Source: Vibrio rotiferianus CAIM 577 = LMG 21460
GTDB lineage: Bacteria > Pseudomonadota > Gammaproteobacteria > Enterobacterales > Vibrionaceae
Direction: 5' to 3'
Assembly (NCBI RefSeq): GCF_002741985.1
Contig: NZ_APHW01000002.1
Location: forward strand, 244,753-308,752
DNA: 64,000 bases
Numbering within the stretch: position 1 is the stretch's first letter; each line of letters opens with the position of its first letter. The position numbers and the translations under genes were made by a program. Under the pieces are notes generated by a model. It was not told where the DNA came from. It saw only the letters and a program-made list of their open reading frames with translations, and did not search any database. Below, in pieces: positions 43,123 to 52,552 of the stretch.

Positions 43123-43839
43123 TTAGTCTTCTAGGTCGCCACAGAAACGGTAACCTTCACCGTGAATAGTCGCGATGATTTCAGGTGTACCTGATACTGA
43201 TTCAAAATGCTTACGAATGCGACGGATGGTTACGTCTACTGTGCGGTCGTGTGGCTTAAGCTCACGACCAGTCATTTTCTTCAGTAGATCTGCACGAGTT
43301 TGGATCTTGCCTGGGTTTTCACAGAAGTGAAGTAGTGCACGGAACTCTGAGCGAGGTAGCTTGTAGCCTTCACCAGCTGGGCTCACTAGCGAGCGGCTGT
43401 TGATGTCTAGTACCCAACCATTGAACACGTACTTCTCTACTGAGCGTTTCTCTTCTTGAACAGCGTTAGTGCTCATTGAACGGCTTAGTAGGTTACGTGC
43501 ACGGATAGTCAGTTCACGTGGGTTGAAAGGCTTAGTGATGTAATCATCAGCGCCGATTTCAAGACCTAGGATCTTGTCTACTTCATTGTCACGACCAGTT
43601 AAGAACATTAGCGCGATATTTGCTTGCTCACGTAGTTCACGAGCTAGCAGTAGGCCGTTCTTACCTGGAAGATTAATATCCATGATTACCAAGTTGATTG
43701 AATTTTCAGACAACACTTGGTGCATCTCTTCACCGTCGCTGGCTTCGAAAACAGCGTATCCCTCTGCTTCAAAAATACTCTTAAGAGTGTTACGAGTTAC
43801 TTGCTCATCTTCTACGATAAGAATCTGCGGGGTTTGCAT
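43123..43839 (-). CDS. arcA: ArcA, redox response regulator
   Basis: OmpR-family regulator that, when phosphorylated by ArcB, represses aerobic respiration and the TCA cycle under low oxygen. The 238-aa protein has a receiver domain with Asp54 in [10 protein letters not shown] and the conserved Lys in [13 protein letters not shown], and a winged-helix DNA-binding domain ending [14 protein letters not shown] and [14 protein letters not shown]. Length equals the E. coli protein (238 aa). It converges on arcB. An FNR-type box at 44147-44160 lies in its upstream region. Confidence 0.98.
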   Translation of the reverse strand: MQTPQILIVEDEQVTRNTLKSIFEAEGYAVFEASDGEEMHQVLSENSINLVIMDINLPGKNGLLLARELREQANIALMFLTGRDNEVDKILGLEIGADDYITKPFNPRELTIRARNLLSRSMSTNAVQEEKRSVEKYVFNGWVLDINSRSLVSPAGEGYKLPRSEFRALLHFCENPGKIQTRADLLKKMTGRELKPHDRTVDVTIRRIRKHFESVSGTPEIIATIHGEGYRFCGDLED

Positions 43840-44197
43840 TGGCGGTACCTAAATTTGTGACAAAATTGTGCTAATAGAATAAATTCTAGGCAAAAATATA
43901 ACATACAGGTAATGTGATTTTGATAATAAAACAAGTTGATCAAAAAAACACTTCTTTCAGTTATCCGCCTTCCTTGGAATCTTGCCAACTCACCAGTGTC
44001 CGATGGCGACTTTATTCTATAGGGTTTGTTTACCTTTCAAATCCAAGCTTTACGGGCCTGAAACGTAAACACCCTAAGATATGGAGCGAATTTTATATTG
44101 TTAACAGCATGCTAACAATGCTCAAATGTTAATTCCATTCAGTTTGTTGATTTACATCAATTGATGAAATGTAACCGTTATTAATCGTTTAAGAGAT
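43840..44197. other. arcA upstream region
   Basis: A 358-base divergent gap. It contains an FNR-type box near its right end and, on the minus strand, a TATAAA (44092-44097) that could serve as -10 for arcA. A 72-codon open frame at 43914-44132 lacks a ribosome site and any recognisable content, and I do not call it. Confidence 0.5.
44147..44160. promoter_or_regulatory. FNR-type box between arcA and the DUF3293 gene
   Basis: TTGAT-TTAC-ATCAA, a perfect match to the FNR consensus TTGAT-N4-ATCAA. Its centre lies about 44 bases before the DUF3293 ATG and about 314 bases before arcA. FNR activates arcA in E. coli. The same sequence also partly fits a CRP site. Confidence 0.6.
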
Positions 44198-44605
44198 ATG
44201 ATAGAAAAAAGTAATACGAACATAGACGCAGCGTTATGGCATGCTTATTCAGAGTCATACTTTCGGTTTGAGCAAGAGTGGAGCTCTCATCAGTATGCTG
44301 TCATAACTGCTTGGAACCCATACAGTAAATTGCGGTCAAACAAAGAGAACTGCATAAGTAATCACGAGCTAGAGCAATGCTTGAAAGGGATGAAATATGT
44401 TCCTGTCACTGTCGGTGATAAAGGTTTTCAATGGTTTGAAGAAAGCTATGCTGTAGAAATAAAACCACAAAAGGCGATAGCTCTTGCTAAAATTTTTAAG
44501 CAAAACGCAATTTATTACGTTGTGGATGGTGAACTGCATTTAATCTCCTGTGTAGGTGAAGAAACTCGCCAAGTGCTCGGAGAGATCAGTGATAAGCTCG
44601 TATAA
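44198..44605 (+). CDS. DUF3293 protein
   Basis: A 135-aa soluble protein that fits the DUF3293 family, with the typical N-terminal AVITAWNPYSKLRSNKEN (about residues 33-50), a middle EESYAVEI and the late FKQNAIYYVVDGELHLISC. The function is unknown. The ATG at 44198 has a weak AAGAG ribosome site. The gene is 58 bases before rraA-like, with a perfect 10-bp hairpin between them. Confidence 0.82.
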   Translation: MIEKSNTNIDAALWHAYSESYFRFEQEWSSHQYAVITAWNPYSKLRSNKENCISNHELEQCLKGMKYVPVTVGDKGFQWFEESYAVEIKPQKAIALAKIFKQNAIYYVVDGELHLISCVGEETRQVLGEISDKLV

Positions 44606-44616
44606 AAGGATAATAC

Positions 44617-44645
44617 TTACTCAAGATGCTCTCGCTCTTGAGTAA
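44617..44645. promoter_or_regulatory. Perfect 10-bp inverted repeat before the RraA-like gene
   Basis: TTACTCAAGA and TCTTGAGTAA around a nine-base spacer, followed by A residues, so it is not a terminator for the plus strand. It ends 9 bases before the CGGAGGA ribosome site. It could be an operator or an mRNA structure that affects translation or stability. Confidence 0.55.
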
Positions 44646-44663
44646 AAAATTCACGGAGGAAAT

Positions 44664-45146
44664 ATGAGAGATATAACACCAGATATTTGTGACCAGTTTG
44701 AAGATCAGGTAACGCTATTGAGTTTACCGCTGCAGAACTTTGGTCAACGAACCGCTTTTCATGGCGAAATCGTCACAGTGCGTTGCTATCATGATAATTC
44801 TAAAGTGCGAGAAGTATTAGGCGAGGATGGTACCGGAAAAGTCCTGATTGTTGATGGTCATGGCTCATGTCAAAAAGCGTTACTCGGAGACCAGTTGGCC
44901 ATTCTTGGTATCGAAAATGGCTGGGAAGGGATTATTGTCTTCGGTGCTATCCGTGATGTCGCTCAGATGTCACAAATGGATATCGGCATTCAAGCTTTAG
45001 GTACTTGCCCATTTAAAACTGAGAAGCGTGGGGTAGGGGAAGTTAATGTGACACTGACGATGCAGAATCAGATCGTGCAGCCTAAGCATCACGTGTATGC
45101 AGATTGGAATGGCGTATTGATTTCAAAAGAAGCGCTGGATTTTTAA
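44664..45146 (+). CDS. rraA: RraA-like protein (RNase E inhibitor / aldolase fold)
   Basis: A 160-aa protein of the RraA family. E. coli RraA binds RNase E and lowers mRNA decay; relatives are class II oxaloacetate or HMG aldolases. Here the family core is clear: [34 protein letters not shown] and the signature [11 protein letters not shown] (about residues 91-101). Length matches E. coli RraA (161 aa). Whether it regulates RNase E or has aldolase activity cannot be told from sequence alone. CGGAGGA precedes the ATG at 44664. Its last four bases overlap the convergent neighbour. Confidence 0.87.
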   Translation: MRDITPDICDQFEDQVTLLSLPLQNFGQRTAFHGEIVTVRCYHDNSKVREVLGEDGTGKVLIVDGHGSCQKALLGDQLAILGIENGWEGIIVFGAIRDVAQMSQMDIGIQALGTCPFKTEKRGVGEVNVTLTMQNQIVQPKHHVYADWNGVLISKEALDF

Positions 45147-45613
45147 AAGCGGAAACCTAATCCTACTTCAAAGCCTTGTTGCCAATCTTGATAGTCCAGC
45201 GTGGCATGAATATCGAGATTGTCCGTTATCTTAACGCGACTCGAAACTTCGGCAGCAAGGCTACTGTCATCTTCTTTGATGCCGTCAGCACTTTCTGCTT
45301 TGTAGGAGCGAACGGTACTTTTCAGCGTAACACGATCGTTATATTGGTAGCTTATGCCGCTTAAAAAACCGCTTTGATTTTGAGTCGGTGAGTTATTAAC
45401 GCGAGCACCTACGTAAAGATCGACGGAATCAAGCAGTTCATATGCGTAACCACCATCGATATTCCAAACATCAAAACTGTCATTTTGATAATTTTCACTA
45501 GAAATGAAAAGCTTATGAGGGGAAGGTGCCGTTTTACCTGGTAGAGGAGGCAATGTGTTTGCTAGAGATATTGCAGGCAGTACAAGGACAAGCAGGCACA
45601 ATAGGACTTTCAT
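45143..45613 (-). CDS. Small outer-membrane beta-barrel candidate
   Basis: A 156-aa protein with a signal peptide ([18 protein letters not shown]), then alternating strands rich in Tyr, Asp and Ser ([38 protein letters not shown]) and a C-terminal GLGFRF ending in Phe, the usual outer-membrane assembly signal. About eight strands are possible. No named family is recognised. ATG at 45613 lies 8 bases after AAGGAG; two further in-frame starts lie just upstream. It overlaps the end of the RraA-like gene by four bases. Confidence 0.75.
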   Translation of the reverse strand: MKVLLCLLVLVLPAISLANTLPPLPGKTAPSPHKLFISSENYQNDSFDVWNIDGGYAYELLDSVDLYVGARVNNSPTQNQSGFLSGISYQYNDRVTLKSTVRSYKAESADGIKEDDSSLAAEVSSRVKITDNLDIHATLDYQDWQQGFEVGLGFRF

Positions 45614-45970
45614 CATCACCACTCCTTGTCATTTCAATCATTATTGGTATTGCCATCGGCTTTCAAATTATTAAAGCACATATTATGAAAGCTGGCTCAT
45701 TAATTTTGCTTATATTTTGATCTTCTGAACTTTGGTCATAGCCAAGCTATCGTGAATTAAAGTACGGCATTGGCAGAATTTTGATCAACGTTACCCAGAA
45801 ATGGATCTTACTGTTGGATCTCATAAGATCGAGAACTTGGGATCTAGTAGTATAGAGGTAGTTTTTTACCTGTTTTGCGGAGCTGTTCAAATCTTTGTAA
45901 TAAAAGTATTTTTTGAAATTTAGATCAGCACGTCTTTTCAATCTCGAACGTAAAATATACAAGTTTTTTG
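45614..45970. other. AT-rich gap upstream of the thr operon
   Basis: About 360 bases without a convincing gene. GGATCT occurs three times in 43 bases (45803, 45816, 45840), once as half of a GATCT/AGATC palindrome. Small open frames on both strands here (45526-45720 plus, 45747-45962 minus) lack ribosome sites and are not called. Confidence 0.45.
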
Positions 45971-45999
45971 TTGACTCTAGTTAAGAAACTCGGTAAACG
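45971..45999 (+). promoter_or_regulatory. Probable thr operon promoter
   Basis: TTGACT at 45971-45976, a 17-base spacer and TAAACG at 45994-45999. The -10 is weak. It would start transcription about 35 bases before the leader peptide, as expected for an attenuated operon. Confidence 0.5.
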
Positions 46000-46040
46000 T
46001 AGAGTTAAGCAAACACATAATTATCGTTGAATATTTATTT

Positions 46041-46118
46041 ATGACATCTCACAGCCAAGTAGTAATGACCACAACCATTATTATTACCAACACGACCAAT
46101 GTTGGGGCAGGCTGCTGA
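46041..46118 (+). CDS. thrL: ThrL, threonine operon leader peptide
   Basis: A 25-codon leader that begins MTSHSQVVM and is packed with Thr and Ile codons (TTTIIITNTTN, residues 10-20), the amino acids sensed in the classic thr attenuator. When charged tRNA-Thr and tRNA-Ile run short, the ribosome stalls here and the downstream terminator does not form. It ends 19 bases before a strong terminator hairpin and 109 before thrA. The sequence differs from the E. coli leader, but position and codon content are decisive. Confidence 0.92.
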   Translation: MTSHSQVVMTTTIIITNTTNVGAGC

Positions 46119-46137
46119 GCGAAAGAAATTCACAAAG

Positions 46138-46172
46138 AAGGCCTGTATCCAACAAGATACAGGCCTTTTTTT
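46138..46172 (+). terminator. thr attenuator terminator
   Basis: AAGGCCTGTATC and GATACAGGCCTT around a six-base loop, followed by seven T residues. It lies between thrL and thrA. Confidence 0.93.
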
Positions 46173-46227
46173 ATGCTTTTTTAATACAGAATTTAGACAG
46201 ATCTAGAAAGATACATCGGAGGAAGGG

Positions 46228-48687
46228 ATGCGAGTATTAAAGTTTGGCGGTTCATCATTAGCAGATGCAGATCGCTTTTTGAGAGCGGCGGATATCATCG
46301 CCAACAACGCACAACAAGAAGAAGTCGCCGTGGTACTTTCTGCACCGGGCAAAACAACCAATAAGCTGGTAGCGGTAATTGAAGGTGCACTTCGCAACGG
46401 CGAAGCAGAGCTGCAAATCAATGAGCTGGAAGCTTCTTTCAAAGCGCTGTTTGCAGATATCCAAGGTGTGTTACCAAACATCGATGGTGCTGCGTTCGAT
46501 AACCAAGTTAAAACATCACTTTCTCAACTTCGCCAATTTGTTCACGGCATTAATCTTCTTGGTATGTGCCCAAACAACGTCAATGCACGCATTATCAGTA
46601 AAGGCGAACGCATTTCGATTCAGTTGATGAAAGCGGTATTAGAAGCAAAAGGCCAACCTGCGCATCTTATCGACCCAGTTGAATACCTGTACGCAAAAGG
46701 CGATCACCTAGAAGCCATGGTCGACGTTGACGTTTCAACTCAGAACTTCCGTCAGAATCCTCTTCCTCAAGGCCATGTAAACATCATGCCTGGTTTTACC
46801 GCAGGTAATGAGAAAGGTGAGCTAGTCACTCTTGGTCGTAATGGCTCTGACTACTCTGCGGCAGTTCTTGCGGCGTGTCTGCGTGCAGACTGCTGTGAAA
46901 TCTGGACAGACGTTGATGGCGTGTACAACTGTGACCCACGCTTAGTGGAAGATGCTCGCCTACTCAAATCACTTAGCTATCAAGAAGCGATGGAGCTTTC
47001 TTACTTCGGTGCTTCCGTTCTGCACCCTAAAACCATCGCACCAATCGCACAGTTCCATATTCCATGTTTGATCAAAAACAGCTTTAACCCACAAGGCGCG
47101 GGTACGCTGATTGGGCAAGATACTGGCGAAGATAATCTGGCGATCAAAGGTATCACGACGCTGAACGACCTAACTATGGTTAACGTGTCTGGCCCGGGTA
47201 TGAAGGGCATGGTCGGCATGGCAAGTCGTGTATTCGGCGCAATGTCATCAGCAGGTGTGTCTATCGTATTGATCACTCAATCTTCTTCTGAGTACAGCAT
47301 CAGCTTCTGTATCGAAGCGCAAGACAAAGCAAAAGCACAACAAGTATTGGCGGATGCATTTGAGCTGGAGTTAAAAGATGGCTTACTTGAGCCTGTAGAC
47401 TTTATTGATGATGTTTCTATTGTGACACTTGTGGGTGACGGTATGCGTACATCACGCGGTGTTGCATCTCGCTTCTTCTCATCTCTTGCAGAAGTGAACG
47501 TAAATATTGTCGCTATCGCACAGGGCTCATCTGAGCGTGCTATCTCTGCGGTGATCCCTGAAGATAAAATCTCGGAAGCGATCAAAGCGTGTCATGAGAA
47601 CCTATTCAATTCTAAGCACTTCCTGGATGTATTTGTTGTTGGTGTTGGTGGTGTTGGTGGCGAGTTGGTGGACCAAATTGAACGCCAACAAGCGAAGCTG
47701 GCAGAGAAAGGCATTGTGATTCGCGTGTGTGGTTTAGCAAACAGTAAAGGTCTCTTGCTTGATAGTGAGGGTTTACCGCTAGAGCATTGGCGAGACCGTA
47801 TGTCGGCATCCACAGAAGAGTTTAGCTTAGCGCGCTTAATTTCTTTGGTTCAACGTAACCACATTATCAACCCTGTGTTGGTGGATTGTACCTCAAGTGA
47901 GGCCATCGCAAACCAATACGCGGATTTCTTGGCGGCGGGCTTCCACGTTGTCACTCCGAACAAAAAAGCAAACACAGCAAGCATGGCTTACTACCACCAA
48001 CTTCGTGGTGTTGCACGTAGCTCTCGACGTAAATTGCTGTACGAAACAACGGTAGGTGCGGGTCTGCCAGTGATTGAAAACCTGCAAAACCTTATTGCCG
48101 CTGGTGATGAACTAGAGCGTTTCAGCGGTATCCTGTCGGGTTCTCTGTCATACATTTTTGGTAAGTTAGATGAAGGTATGAGCCTAAGTGAAGCGACAAA
48201 CATAGCCAAGCAAAACGGCTTTACCGAACCGGATCCTCGCGATGATCTATCGGGAATGGACGTAGCGCGTAAGCTTCTTATTCTTGCGCGTGAAGCCGGT
48301 ATGTCACTAGAGCTAGAAGACGTTGTGGTTGATCAAGCTCTGCCGCCAGGCTTTGACGATTCAGGTAGTGTAGATGAGTTTATGGCGCGTCTACCGGAAG
48401 CGGATACTTACTTTAAAGAGTTGTCAGCTAAGGCTGCGGAAGAAGGCAAAGTGTTGCGTTACGTCGGTGAGATTATTGATGGCAAATGCAAAGTTAGCAT
48501 TGCTGCTGTTGATGAAAATGATCCAATGTTTAAGATCAAAGACGGTGAAAACGCACTGGCATTTTACAGTCGTTACTACCAGCCAATTCCACTGGTATTA
48601 CGTGGTTACGGTGCGGGTACTGAGGTAACGGCTGCGGGTGTATTCTCGGATGTGATGCGTACTTTAGGTTGGAAGCTAGGGGTATAA
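46228..48687 (+). CDS. thrA: ThrA, aspartokinase I / homoserine dehydrogenase I
   Basis: Bifunctional enzyme of 819 aa that does the first and third steps from aspartate to threonine and methionine. The aspartokinase domain starts [16 protein letters not shown]; the middle carries ACT regulatory domains ([19 protein letters not shown] at about residue 318, and STLVGDGM-like [15 protein letters not shown]), which give threonine feedback inhibition. The homoserine dehydrogenase part begins with the Rossmann loop [14 protein letters not shown] (about 473) and contains the catalytic [12 protein letters not shown] and [15 protein letters not shown] at 46228 follows GGAGGAAGG. First gene of thrABC. 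Confidence 0.98.
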   Translation: MRVLKFGGSSLADADRFLRAADIIANNAQQEEVAVVLSAPGKTTNKLVAVIEGALRNGEAELQINELEASFKALFADIQGVLPNIDGAAFDNQVKTSLSQLRQFVHGINLLGMCPNNVNARIISKGERISIQLMKAVLEAKGQPAHLIDPVEYLYAKGDHLEAMVDVDVSTQNFRQNPLPQGHVNIMPGFTAGNEKGELVTLGRNGSDYSAAVLAACLRADCCEIWTDVDGVYNCDPRLVEDARLLKSLSYQEAMELSYFGASVLHPKTIAPIAQFHIPCLIKNSFNPQGAGTLIGQDTGEDNLAIKGITTLNDLTMVNVSGPGMKGMVGMASRVFGAMSSAGVSIVLITQSSSEYSISFCIEAQDKAKAQQVLADAFELELKDGLLEPVDFIDDVSIVTLVGDGMRTSRGVASRFFSSLAEVNVNIVAIAQGSSERAISAVIPEDKISEAIKACHENLFNSKHFLDVFVVGVGGVGGELVDQIERQQAKLAEKGIVIRVCGLANSKGLLLDSEGLPLEHWRDRMSASTEEFSLARLISLVQRNHIINPVLVDCTSSEAIANQYADFLAAGFHVVTPNKKANTASMAYYHQLRGVARSSRRKLLYETTVGAGLPVIENLQNLIAAGDELERFSGILSGSLSYIFGKLDEGMSLSEATNIAKQNGFTEPDPRDDLSGMDVARKLLILAREAGMSLELEDVVVDQALPPGFDDSGSVDEFMARLPEADTYFKELSAKAAEEGKVLRYVGEIIDGKCKVSIAAVDENDPMFKIKDGENALAFYSRYYQPIPLVLRGYGAGTEVTAAGVFSDVMRTLGWKLGV

Positions 48688-48692
48688 CAACA

Positions 48693-49664
48693 ATGAGTTC
48701 AAGTGATATGGATGTAGTGGTTTATGCCCCGGCATCAATTGGCAATGTAAGCGTTGGTTTTGACGTTTTGGGGGCGGCGGTGTCCCCAGTTGATGGCACT
48801 CTATTGGGAGATCGCGTATTAGTTAAGTCTGGGGCTGAGCCGTTCAGTCTAAAGACAGCTGGTGATTTTGTTGAGAAGCTACCAACCGAGCCAAAAGAGA
48901 ACATCGTTTACGATTGTTGGGTAGTGTTTGCTCGTGAGCTAGATAAAAAAGGCGTTGAGCTAAAGCCACTTGAAATGACGCTAGAAAAGAACATGCCAAT
49001 CGGCTCTGGTTTAGGTTCAAGTGCTTGTTCTATCGTTGCTGCATTAGATGCATTAAACCGATTCCATGGTCAGCCGCTTAACGAGACAGAGTTGCTAGCG
49101 CTGATGGGAGAAATGGAAGGCAAGATCTCTGGTGGTATTCACTATGATAACGTGGCGCCATGTTACCTTGGCGGTGTGCAATTGATGCTGGAAGAGCTAG
49201 GTATCATTAGCCAAGAAGTGCCTTGCTTTGACGATTGGTACTGGGTGATGGCGTATCCGGGTATCAAAGTATCAACAGCAGAAGCACGTGAGATCCTACC
49301 ATCTCAATACCGTCGACAAGATATCATTGCTCATGGTCGTCACCTTGCAGGCTTTATTCATGCGTGTCATTCTGGTCAGTCAGAACTTGCTGCAAAAATG
49401 ATCAAAGACGTGATCGCAGAACCGTATCGTGAGAAACTGCTTCCAGGTTTTGCAAATGCACGTCAATACGCAGCGTCTGCGGGTGCATTGGCAACCGGTA
49501 TTTCTGGCAGTGGGCCGACACTGTTCAGTATTTGCAAAGAGAAAGATGTCGCTGAGCGAGTTGCTCGCTGGTTAGAACAGAACTACGTACAAAACGAAGA
49601 AGGATTCGTCCACGTTTGTCGTCTAGATAAACAGGGTTCGAAAGTAACAGGAAGTGAGCTATGA
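48693..49664 (+). CDS. thrB: ThrB, homoserine kinase
   Basis: GHMP-family kinase that phosphorylates homoserine. The protein has [18 protein letters not shown] near its N-terminus and the ATP loop [20 protein letters not shown] (about residues 95-114), plus the late [11 protein letters not shown]. The ATG at 48693, 10 bases after AGGGG, gives 323 aa; ATG at 48708 would give 318 aa, nearer the usual family length, but has a weaker ribosome site. It is 5 bases after thrA and overlaps thrC by four bases (ATGA). Confidence 0.96.
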   Translation: MSSSDMDVVVYAPASIGNVSVGFDVLGAAVSPVDGTLLGDRVLVKSGAEPFSLKTAGDFVEKLPTEPKENIVYDCWVVFARELDKKGVELKPLEMTLEKNMPIGSGLGSSACSIVAALDALNRFHGQPLNETELLALMGEMEGKISGGIHYDNVAPCYLGGVQLMLEELGIISQEVPCFDDWYWVMAYPGIKVSTAEAREILPSQYRRQDIIAHGRHLAGFIHACHSGQSELAAKMIKDVIAEPYREKLLPGFANARQYAASAGALATGISGSGPTLFSICKEKDVAERVARWLEQNYVQNEEGFVHVCRLDKQGSKVTGSEL

Positions 49665-50941
49665 AGCTTTACAATATAAAAGAAAATGATGAACAAGTTT
49701 CCTTTGGCCAAGCCGTTCGCCAAGGACTAGGCCGTAACCAAGGTCTATTTTTCCCATCGGAATTACCAAAATTTGAAGATATTGATGCGCTACTGGCAGA
49801 AGACTTTGTCTCTCGTAGCACGAAAATCCTATCAGCACTGATTGGCGATGAGTTGGCGGAAGAGCAAGTTAACGCATTGGTTGACGCTGCATTCCAATTC
49901 CCAGCTCCAATCAACCAAGTAAAAGACGGTGTTTACGCTCTGGAGCTTTTCCATGGTCCAACGCTTGCGTTTAAAGACTTTGGTGGCCGATTTATGGCGC
50001 AATCTCTTGCTGCGGTTTCGGACGGTGGCAAGATCACCATTCTGACGGCAACTTCTGGCGATACTGGCGCAGCCGTTGCGCACGCTTTCTACGGTATGGA
50101 AGACATCAACGTTGTGATTCTTTACCCGAAAGGCAAAATCAGCCCACTGCAAGAGAAGCTATTCTGTACGCTTGGTAAGAACATTCACACTGTCGCGATC
50201 GATGGTGACTTCGATGCGTGTCAGGCTCTGGTTAAGCAAGCTTTTGATGATTCTGCACTGCGTGAAGAGATCGGCCTGAACTCTGCAAACTCAATCAACA
50301 TCAGCCGTTTGATGGCGCAAATCTGTTACTACTTTGAAGCAGCCGCGCAAATGAGCAAGCAAGAGCGTGAAAACCTAGTGGTATCAGTACCAAGCGGTAA
50401 CTTCGGTAACCTAACTGCTGGTCTACTGGCAAAAGCACTGGGTCTGCCTATCAAACGCTTCATTGCTGCAACGAATGCCAATGACACTGTGCCACGTTAC
50501 CTAGAAACGGGTCAGTGGGCGCCGAAACCAACGGTTGCAACAACATCGAACGCAATGGACGTGAGTCAGCCAAACAACTGGCCTCGTATCGAAGAGCTAT
50601 GCCGTGTGAAAGAGTGGGGCTTGGAGACACTAGGTAAAGGCGCTGTTTCAGATGATCAAAGCGCACAGTCAGTGAAAGATCTATACGCACTGGGTTACCT
50701 ATGCGAGCCGCACGGAGCGATTGCTTACCGAGTTCTGGACGAGCAATTGCAAGACGGTGAAACCGGTCTGTTCCTATGTACTGCACACCCTGCGAAGTTC
50801 AAAGAAGTGGTGGATGACATTCTGCAATCCGACATCGACCTTCCTGCTCCATTAGCGAAGCACGCTGCGATGGAACTGTTATCGGAAGATCTTGACGCAG
50901 ATTTTGATGCATTGAAGCAAGTACTGCGCCGCGTACAGTAA
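49661..50941 (+). CDS. thrC: ThrC, threonine synthase
   Basis: PLP enzyme that converts phosphohomoserine to threonine. The 426-aa protein has the PLP lysine in [14 protein letters not shown] (about residue 106), the [15 protein letters not shown] phosphate loop, and [18 protein letters not shown]. Length equals E. coli ThrC (428 aa). The start codon overlaps the thrB stop, which couples translation. It is the last gene of the operon and is followed by a terminator after about 40 bases. Confidence 0.98.
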   Translation: MKLYNIKENDEQVSFGQAVRQGLGRNQGLFFPSELPKFEDIDALLAEDFVSRSTKILSALIGDELAEEQVNALVDAAFQFPAPINQVKDGVYALELFHGPTLAFKDFGGRFMAQSLAAVSDGGKITILTATSGDTGAAVAHAFYGMEDINVVILYPKGKISPLQEKLFCTLGKNIHTVAIDGDFDACQALVKQAFDDSALREEIGLNSANSINISRLMAQICYYFEAAAQMSKQERENLVVSVPSGNFGNLTAGLLAKALGLPIKRFIAATNANDTVPRYLETGQWAPKPTVATTSNAMDVSQPNNWPRIEELCRVKEWGLETLGKGAVSDDQSAQSVKDLYALGYLCEPHGAIAYRVLDEQLQDGETGLFLCTAHPAKFKEVVDDILQSDIDLPAPLAKHAAMELLSEDLDADFDALKQVLRRVQ

Positions 50942-50982
50942 GCTTCAAAAATACAGTCAGTATCAAAAACACAAATAACGAG

Positions 50983-51011
50983 AGGTGAATGAGCAATCAT
51001 TCACCTTTTTT
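50983..51011 (+). terminator. thrABC terminator
   Basis: AGGTGAATGA, loop GCAA, TCATTCACCT, then T residues. Confidence 0.92.
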
Positions 51012-51081
51012 ATTGCCGATAAGTTTTAACTCTCTTTAAGATTGAGAAACGAACTTAACTAAATGAGATGGAAAGAGCAGC

Positions 51082-51741
51082 ATGCATTTTTTGATTTTTC
51101 TTGGCTCAGTTAGAGACAGCACGCCACCACGACCAGCCCGTTTAGGAATGCGAGTCAGCAGAGCGTGTGAAAAACTCATCGTGAGTCAGCATTCACAACA
51201 TACGGTCGAAATCATCGACCCTTTGCATTACGACTTTGGTGATGTATTTAAGCCCGAATTTTCTTATCACCGCTCTAAAGTGCCGCAGCATCTAAGCGAG
51301 CTGGCAGATAAAATCAAACACGCGGATGGGTATGTGATGGTCAGCCCGGAATACAACCATTTGATGAGTCCTGCCTTGGCAAACATGCTTAACCACTTTG
51401 GCAGCTCGCTGTTTTCTTATAAGCCAAGTGCGATCGTGACCTATTCTGCAGGGCAATGGGGCGGCGCAAGGGCTGCAGTGTCGATGCGGACCTTCTTGTC
51501 CGAGTTGGGGTGTTTGCCCGTGTCGGCAATGATCCATATTCCGAAAGCGCAAGAAGTGTTTGATGAGCAGGGTGTGGTTGCGGATGAATCGGAGCAGGCG
51601 CAGTGGGACAGCTATATGAATCGCACCCTGCATCAATTGATTTGGTGGGCAGAAGGGGCGTCACTACAAAGAGATAGGCTTGACCCAACCTCGTTGGCGC
51701 AAGCGTTTCAAAAGGATCCTTCGCAAAGAAACGCACCTTAG
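51082..51741 (+). CDS. NADPH-dependent FMN reductase family protein
   Basis: A 219-aa flavodoxin-like reductase. The N-terminal GSVRDSTPPRPARLGMRV (about residues 8-25) forms the FMN phosphate site, and MVSPEYNHLMSPALANMLNHF (seen in parts, about 86-106) followed by YSAGQWGGARA is typical of the family that includes azoreductases, chromate reductases and quinone reductases. The real substrate is unknown. It stands alone between thrC and grcA, with terminators on both sides. ATG at 51082 has only a weak GGAAAGAG ribosome site. Confidence 0.87.
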   Translation: MHFLIFLGSVRDSTPPRPARLGMRVSRACEKLIVSQHSQHTVEIIDPLHYDFGDVFKPEFSYHRSKVPQHLSELADKIKHADGYVMVSPEYNHLMSPALANMLNHFGSSLFSYKPSAIVTYSAGQWGGARAAVSMRTFLSELGCLPVSAMIHIPKAQEVFDEQGVVADESEQAQWDSYMNRTLHQLIWWAEGASLQRDRLDPTSLAQAFQKDPSQRNAP

Positions 51742-51790
51742 AAAGTAGCGTTCGCCACTATCGGAGGGGACTCGAAGGATCCAGAAACAA

Positions 51791-51822
51791 AAAAAGCTTG
51801 GTCAGCAATGACCAAGCTTTTT
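51791..51822. terminator. Bidirectional terminator between the FMN reductase gene and grcA
   Basis: AAAAAGCTTGGTCA, loop GCAA, TGACCAAGCTTTT, with T runs on both strands. Confidence 0.92.
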
Positions 51823-51847
51823 AAATTCTAGCAAGCTAGTTTACTGA

Positions 51848-52225
51848 TTATAGAGACTCAGTAAAAGTACGAGCGATTACGTCACGTTGCTGTTCTGGAG
51901 TTAGCGAGTTGAAACGTACTGCGTAACCAGAAACACGGATAGTTAGCTGTGGGTAGTTCTCTGGGTGTGCAACTGCGTCTTCTAGAGTTTCACGCTTAAG
52001 AACGTTCACGTTTAGGTGTTGGCCGCCTTCGATGCGAGGTGCCGCTTCGATTGCTACTTCACGGCTTTCGTATTCACCTAGGTCGCTGATTGCGATAACT
52101 TGGTCTGCTTCGTAAGTTGATGCTGCTGCAACACAACGCGCTTCATTCTTCTCGCTATCTAGTAGCCAGATAGAGTTTAGTAGTTCGTCGTTAGCTGCTT
52201 TAGTAATTTGGATACCTTGGATCAT
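51848..52225 (-). CDS. grcA: GrcA (YfiD), autonomous glycyl radical cofactor
   Basis: A spare glycyl-radical domain that restores pyruvate formate-lyase after oxygen cleaves it. The 125-aa protein is nearly identical in its C-terminal half to E. coli Yfi[20 protein letters not shown], then the radical site RVSGYAVRF and [15 protein letters not shown] choose ATG 52225 ([10 protein letters not shown]) by analogy with E. coli; the ATG directly before it is equally well placed behind AGGAG. The upstream region has two FNR-type boxes and a TATAAT, so anaerobic induction is expected. Confidence 0.96.
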   Translation of the reverse strand: MIQGIQITKAANDELLNSIWLLDSEKNEARCVAAASTYEADQVIAISDLGEYESREVAIEAAPRIEGGQHLNVNVLKRETLEDAVAHPENYPQLTIRVSGYAVRFNSLTPEQQRDVIARTFTESL

Positions 52226-52293
52226 CACTATCTCCTAGACCACTTAACGTGGTGATTATTGGTGTTAATTTTCGAATTTTTGTTGAGCTAGGT

Positions 52294-52299
52294 ATTATA
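52294..52299 (-). promoter_or_regulatory. -10 element of grcA
   Basis: TATAAT on the minus strand. Transcription would start near 52287, which puts the nearer FNR box about 41-44 bases upstream, a class II activator position. Confidence 0.6.
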
Positions 52300-52323
52300 T
52301 AGCCAATATCCATTATTTTAATA

Positions 52324-52337
52324 TTGATTTAGGTCAA
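52324..52337 (-). promoter_or_regulatory. FNR box, proximal, for grcA
   Basis: TTGAT-TTAG-GTCAA, one mismatch to the FNR consensus, centred at 52330.5. Confidence 0.7.
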
Positions 52338-52376
52338 AAAACAACTAAAAACCTTAAATTTTTGAAGGTGATTTTG

Positions 52377-52390
52377 TTGAGTTAAATCAA
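52377..52390 (-). promoter_or_regulatory. FNR box, distal, for grcA
   Basis: TTGAG-TTAA-ATCAA, one mismatch to the consensus, centred at 52383.5, exactly 53 bases from the proximal box. E. coli yfiD has FNR sites at -40.5 and -93.5, also 53 bases apart. Confidence 0.65.
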
Positions 52391-52552
52391 TAAAACGTTT
52401 GAAAACATACTAGTTACAATTTATTTGATAATATAAAAAATATTTAAAAGTCATTTTTGTTGTAAATTTACTACAAAATGAGTTTAAAACTTAACCTGCT
52501 TAACGCAACTGCCTGTATTTAGGTAGCCATATTGAAAGTCTAAAGTGATTAA

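Larger units (their letters stand above)
52226..52552. other. grcA-nfo divergent region
   Basis: A very AT-rich gap of 327 bases. On the grcA side are a -10 element and two FNR-type boxes (separate entries). On the nfo side there is nothing convincing beyond a weak AGTGA ribosome site. Confidence 0.6.

Noticed and set aside
43914..44132. 72-codon ORF upstream of arcA
   Set aside because: No ribosome site and no protein-like features; it overlaps the expected arcA promoter region.
45526..45720. 64-codon ORF opposite the beta-barrel gene
   Set aside because: Its first half is antisense to the signal-peptide region of that gene, which explains its hydrophobic content; no ribosome site.
45747..45962. 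71-codon minus-strand ORF before the thr operon
   Set aside because: Lys/Ile/Asn-rich as expected from AT-rich noncoding DNA; no ribosome site.
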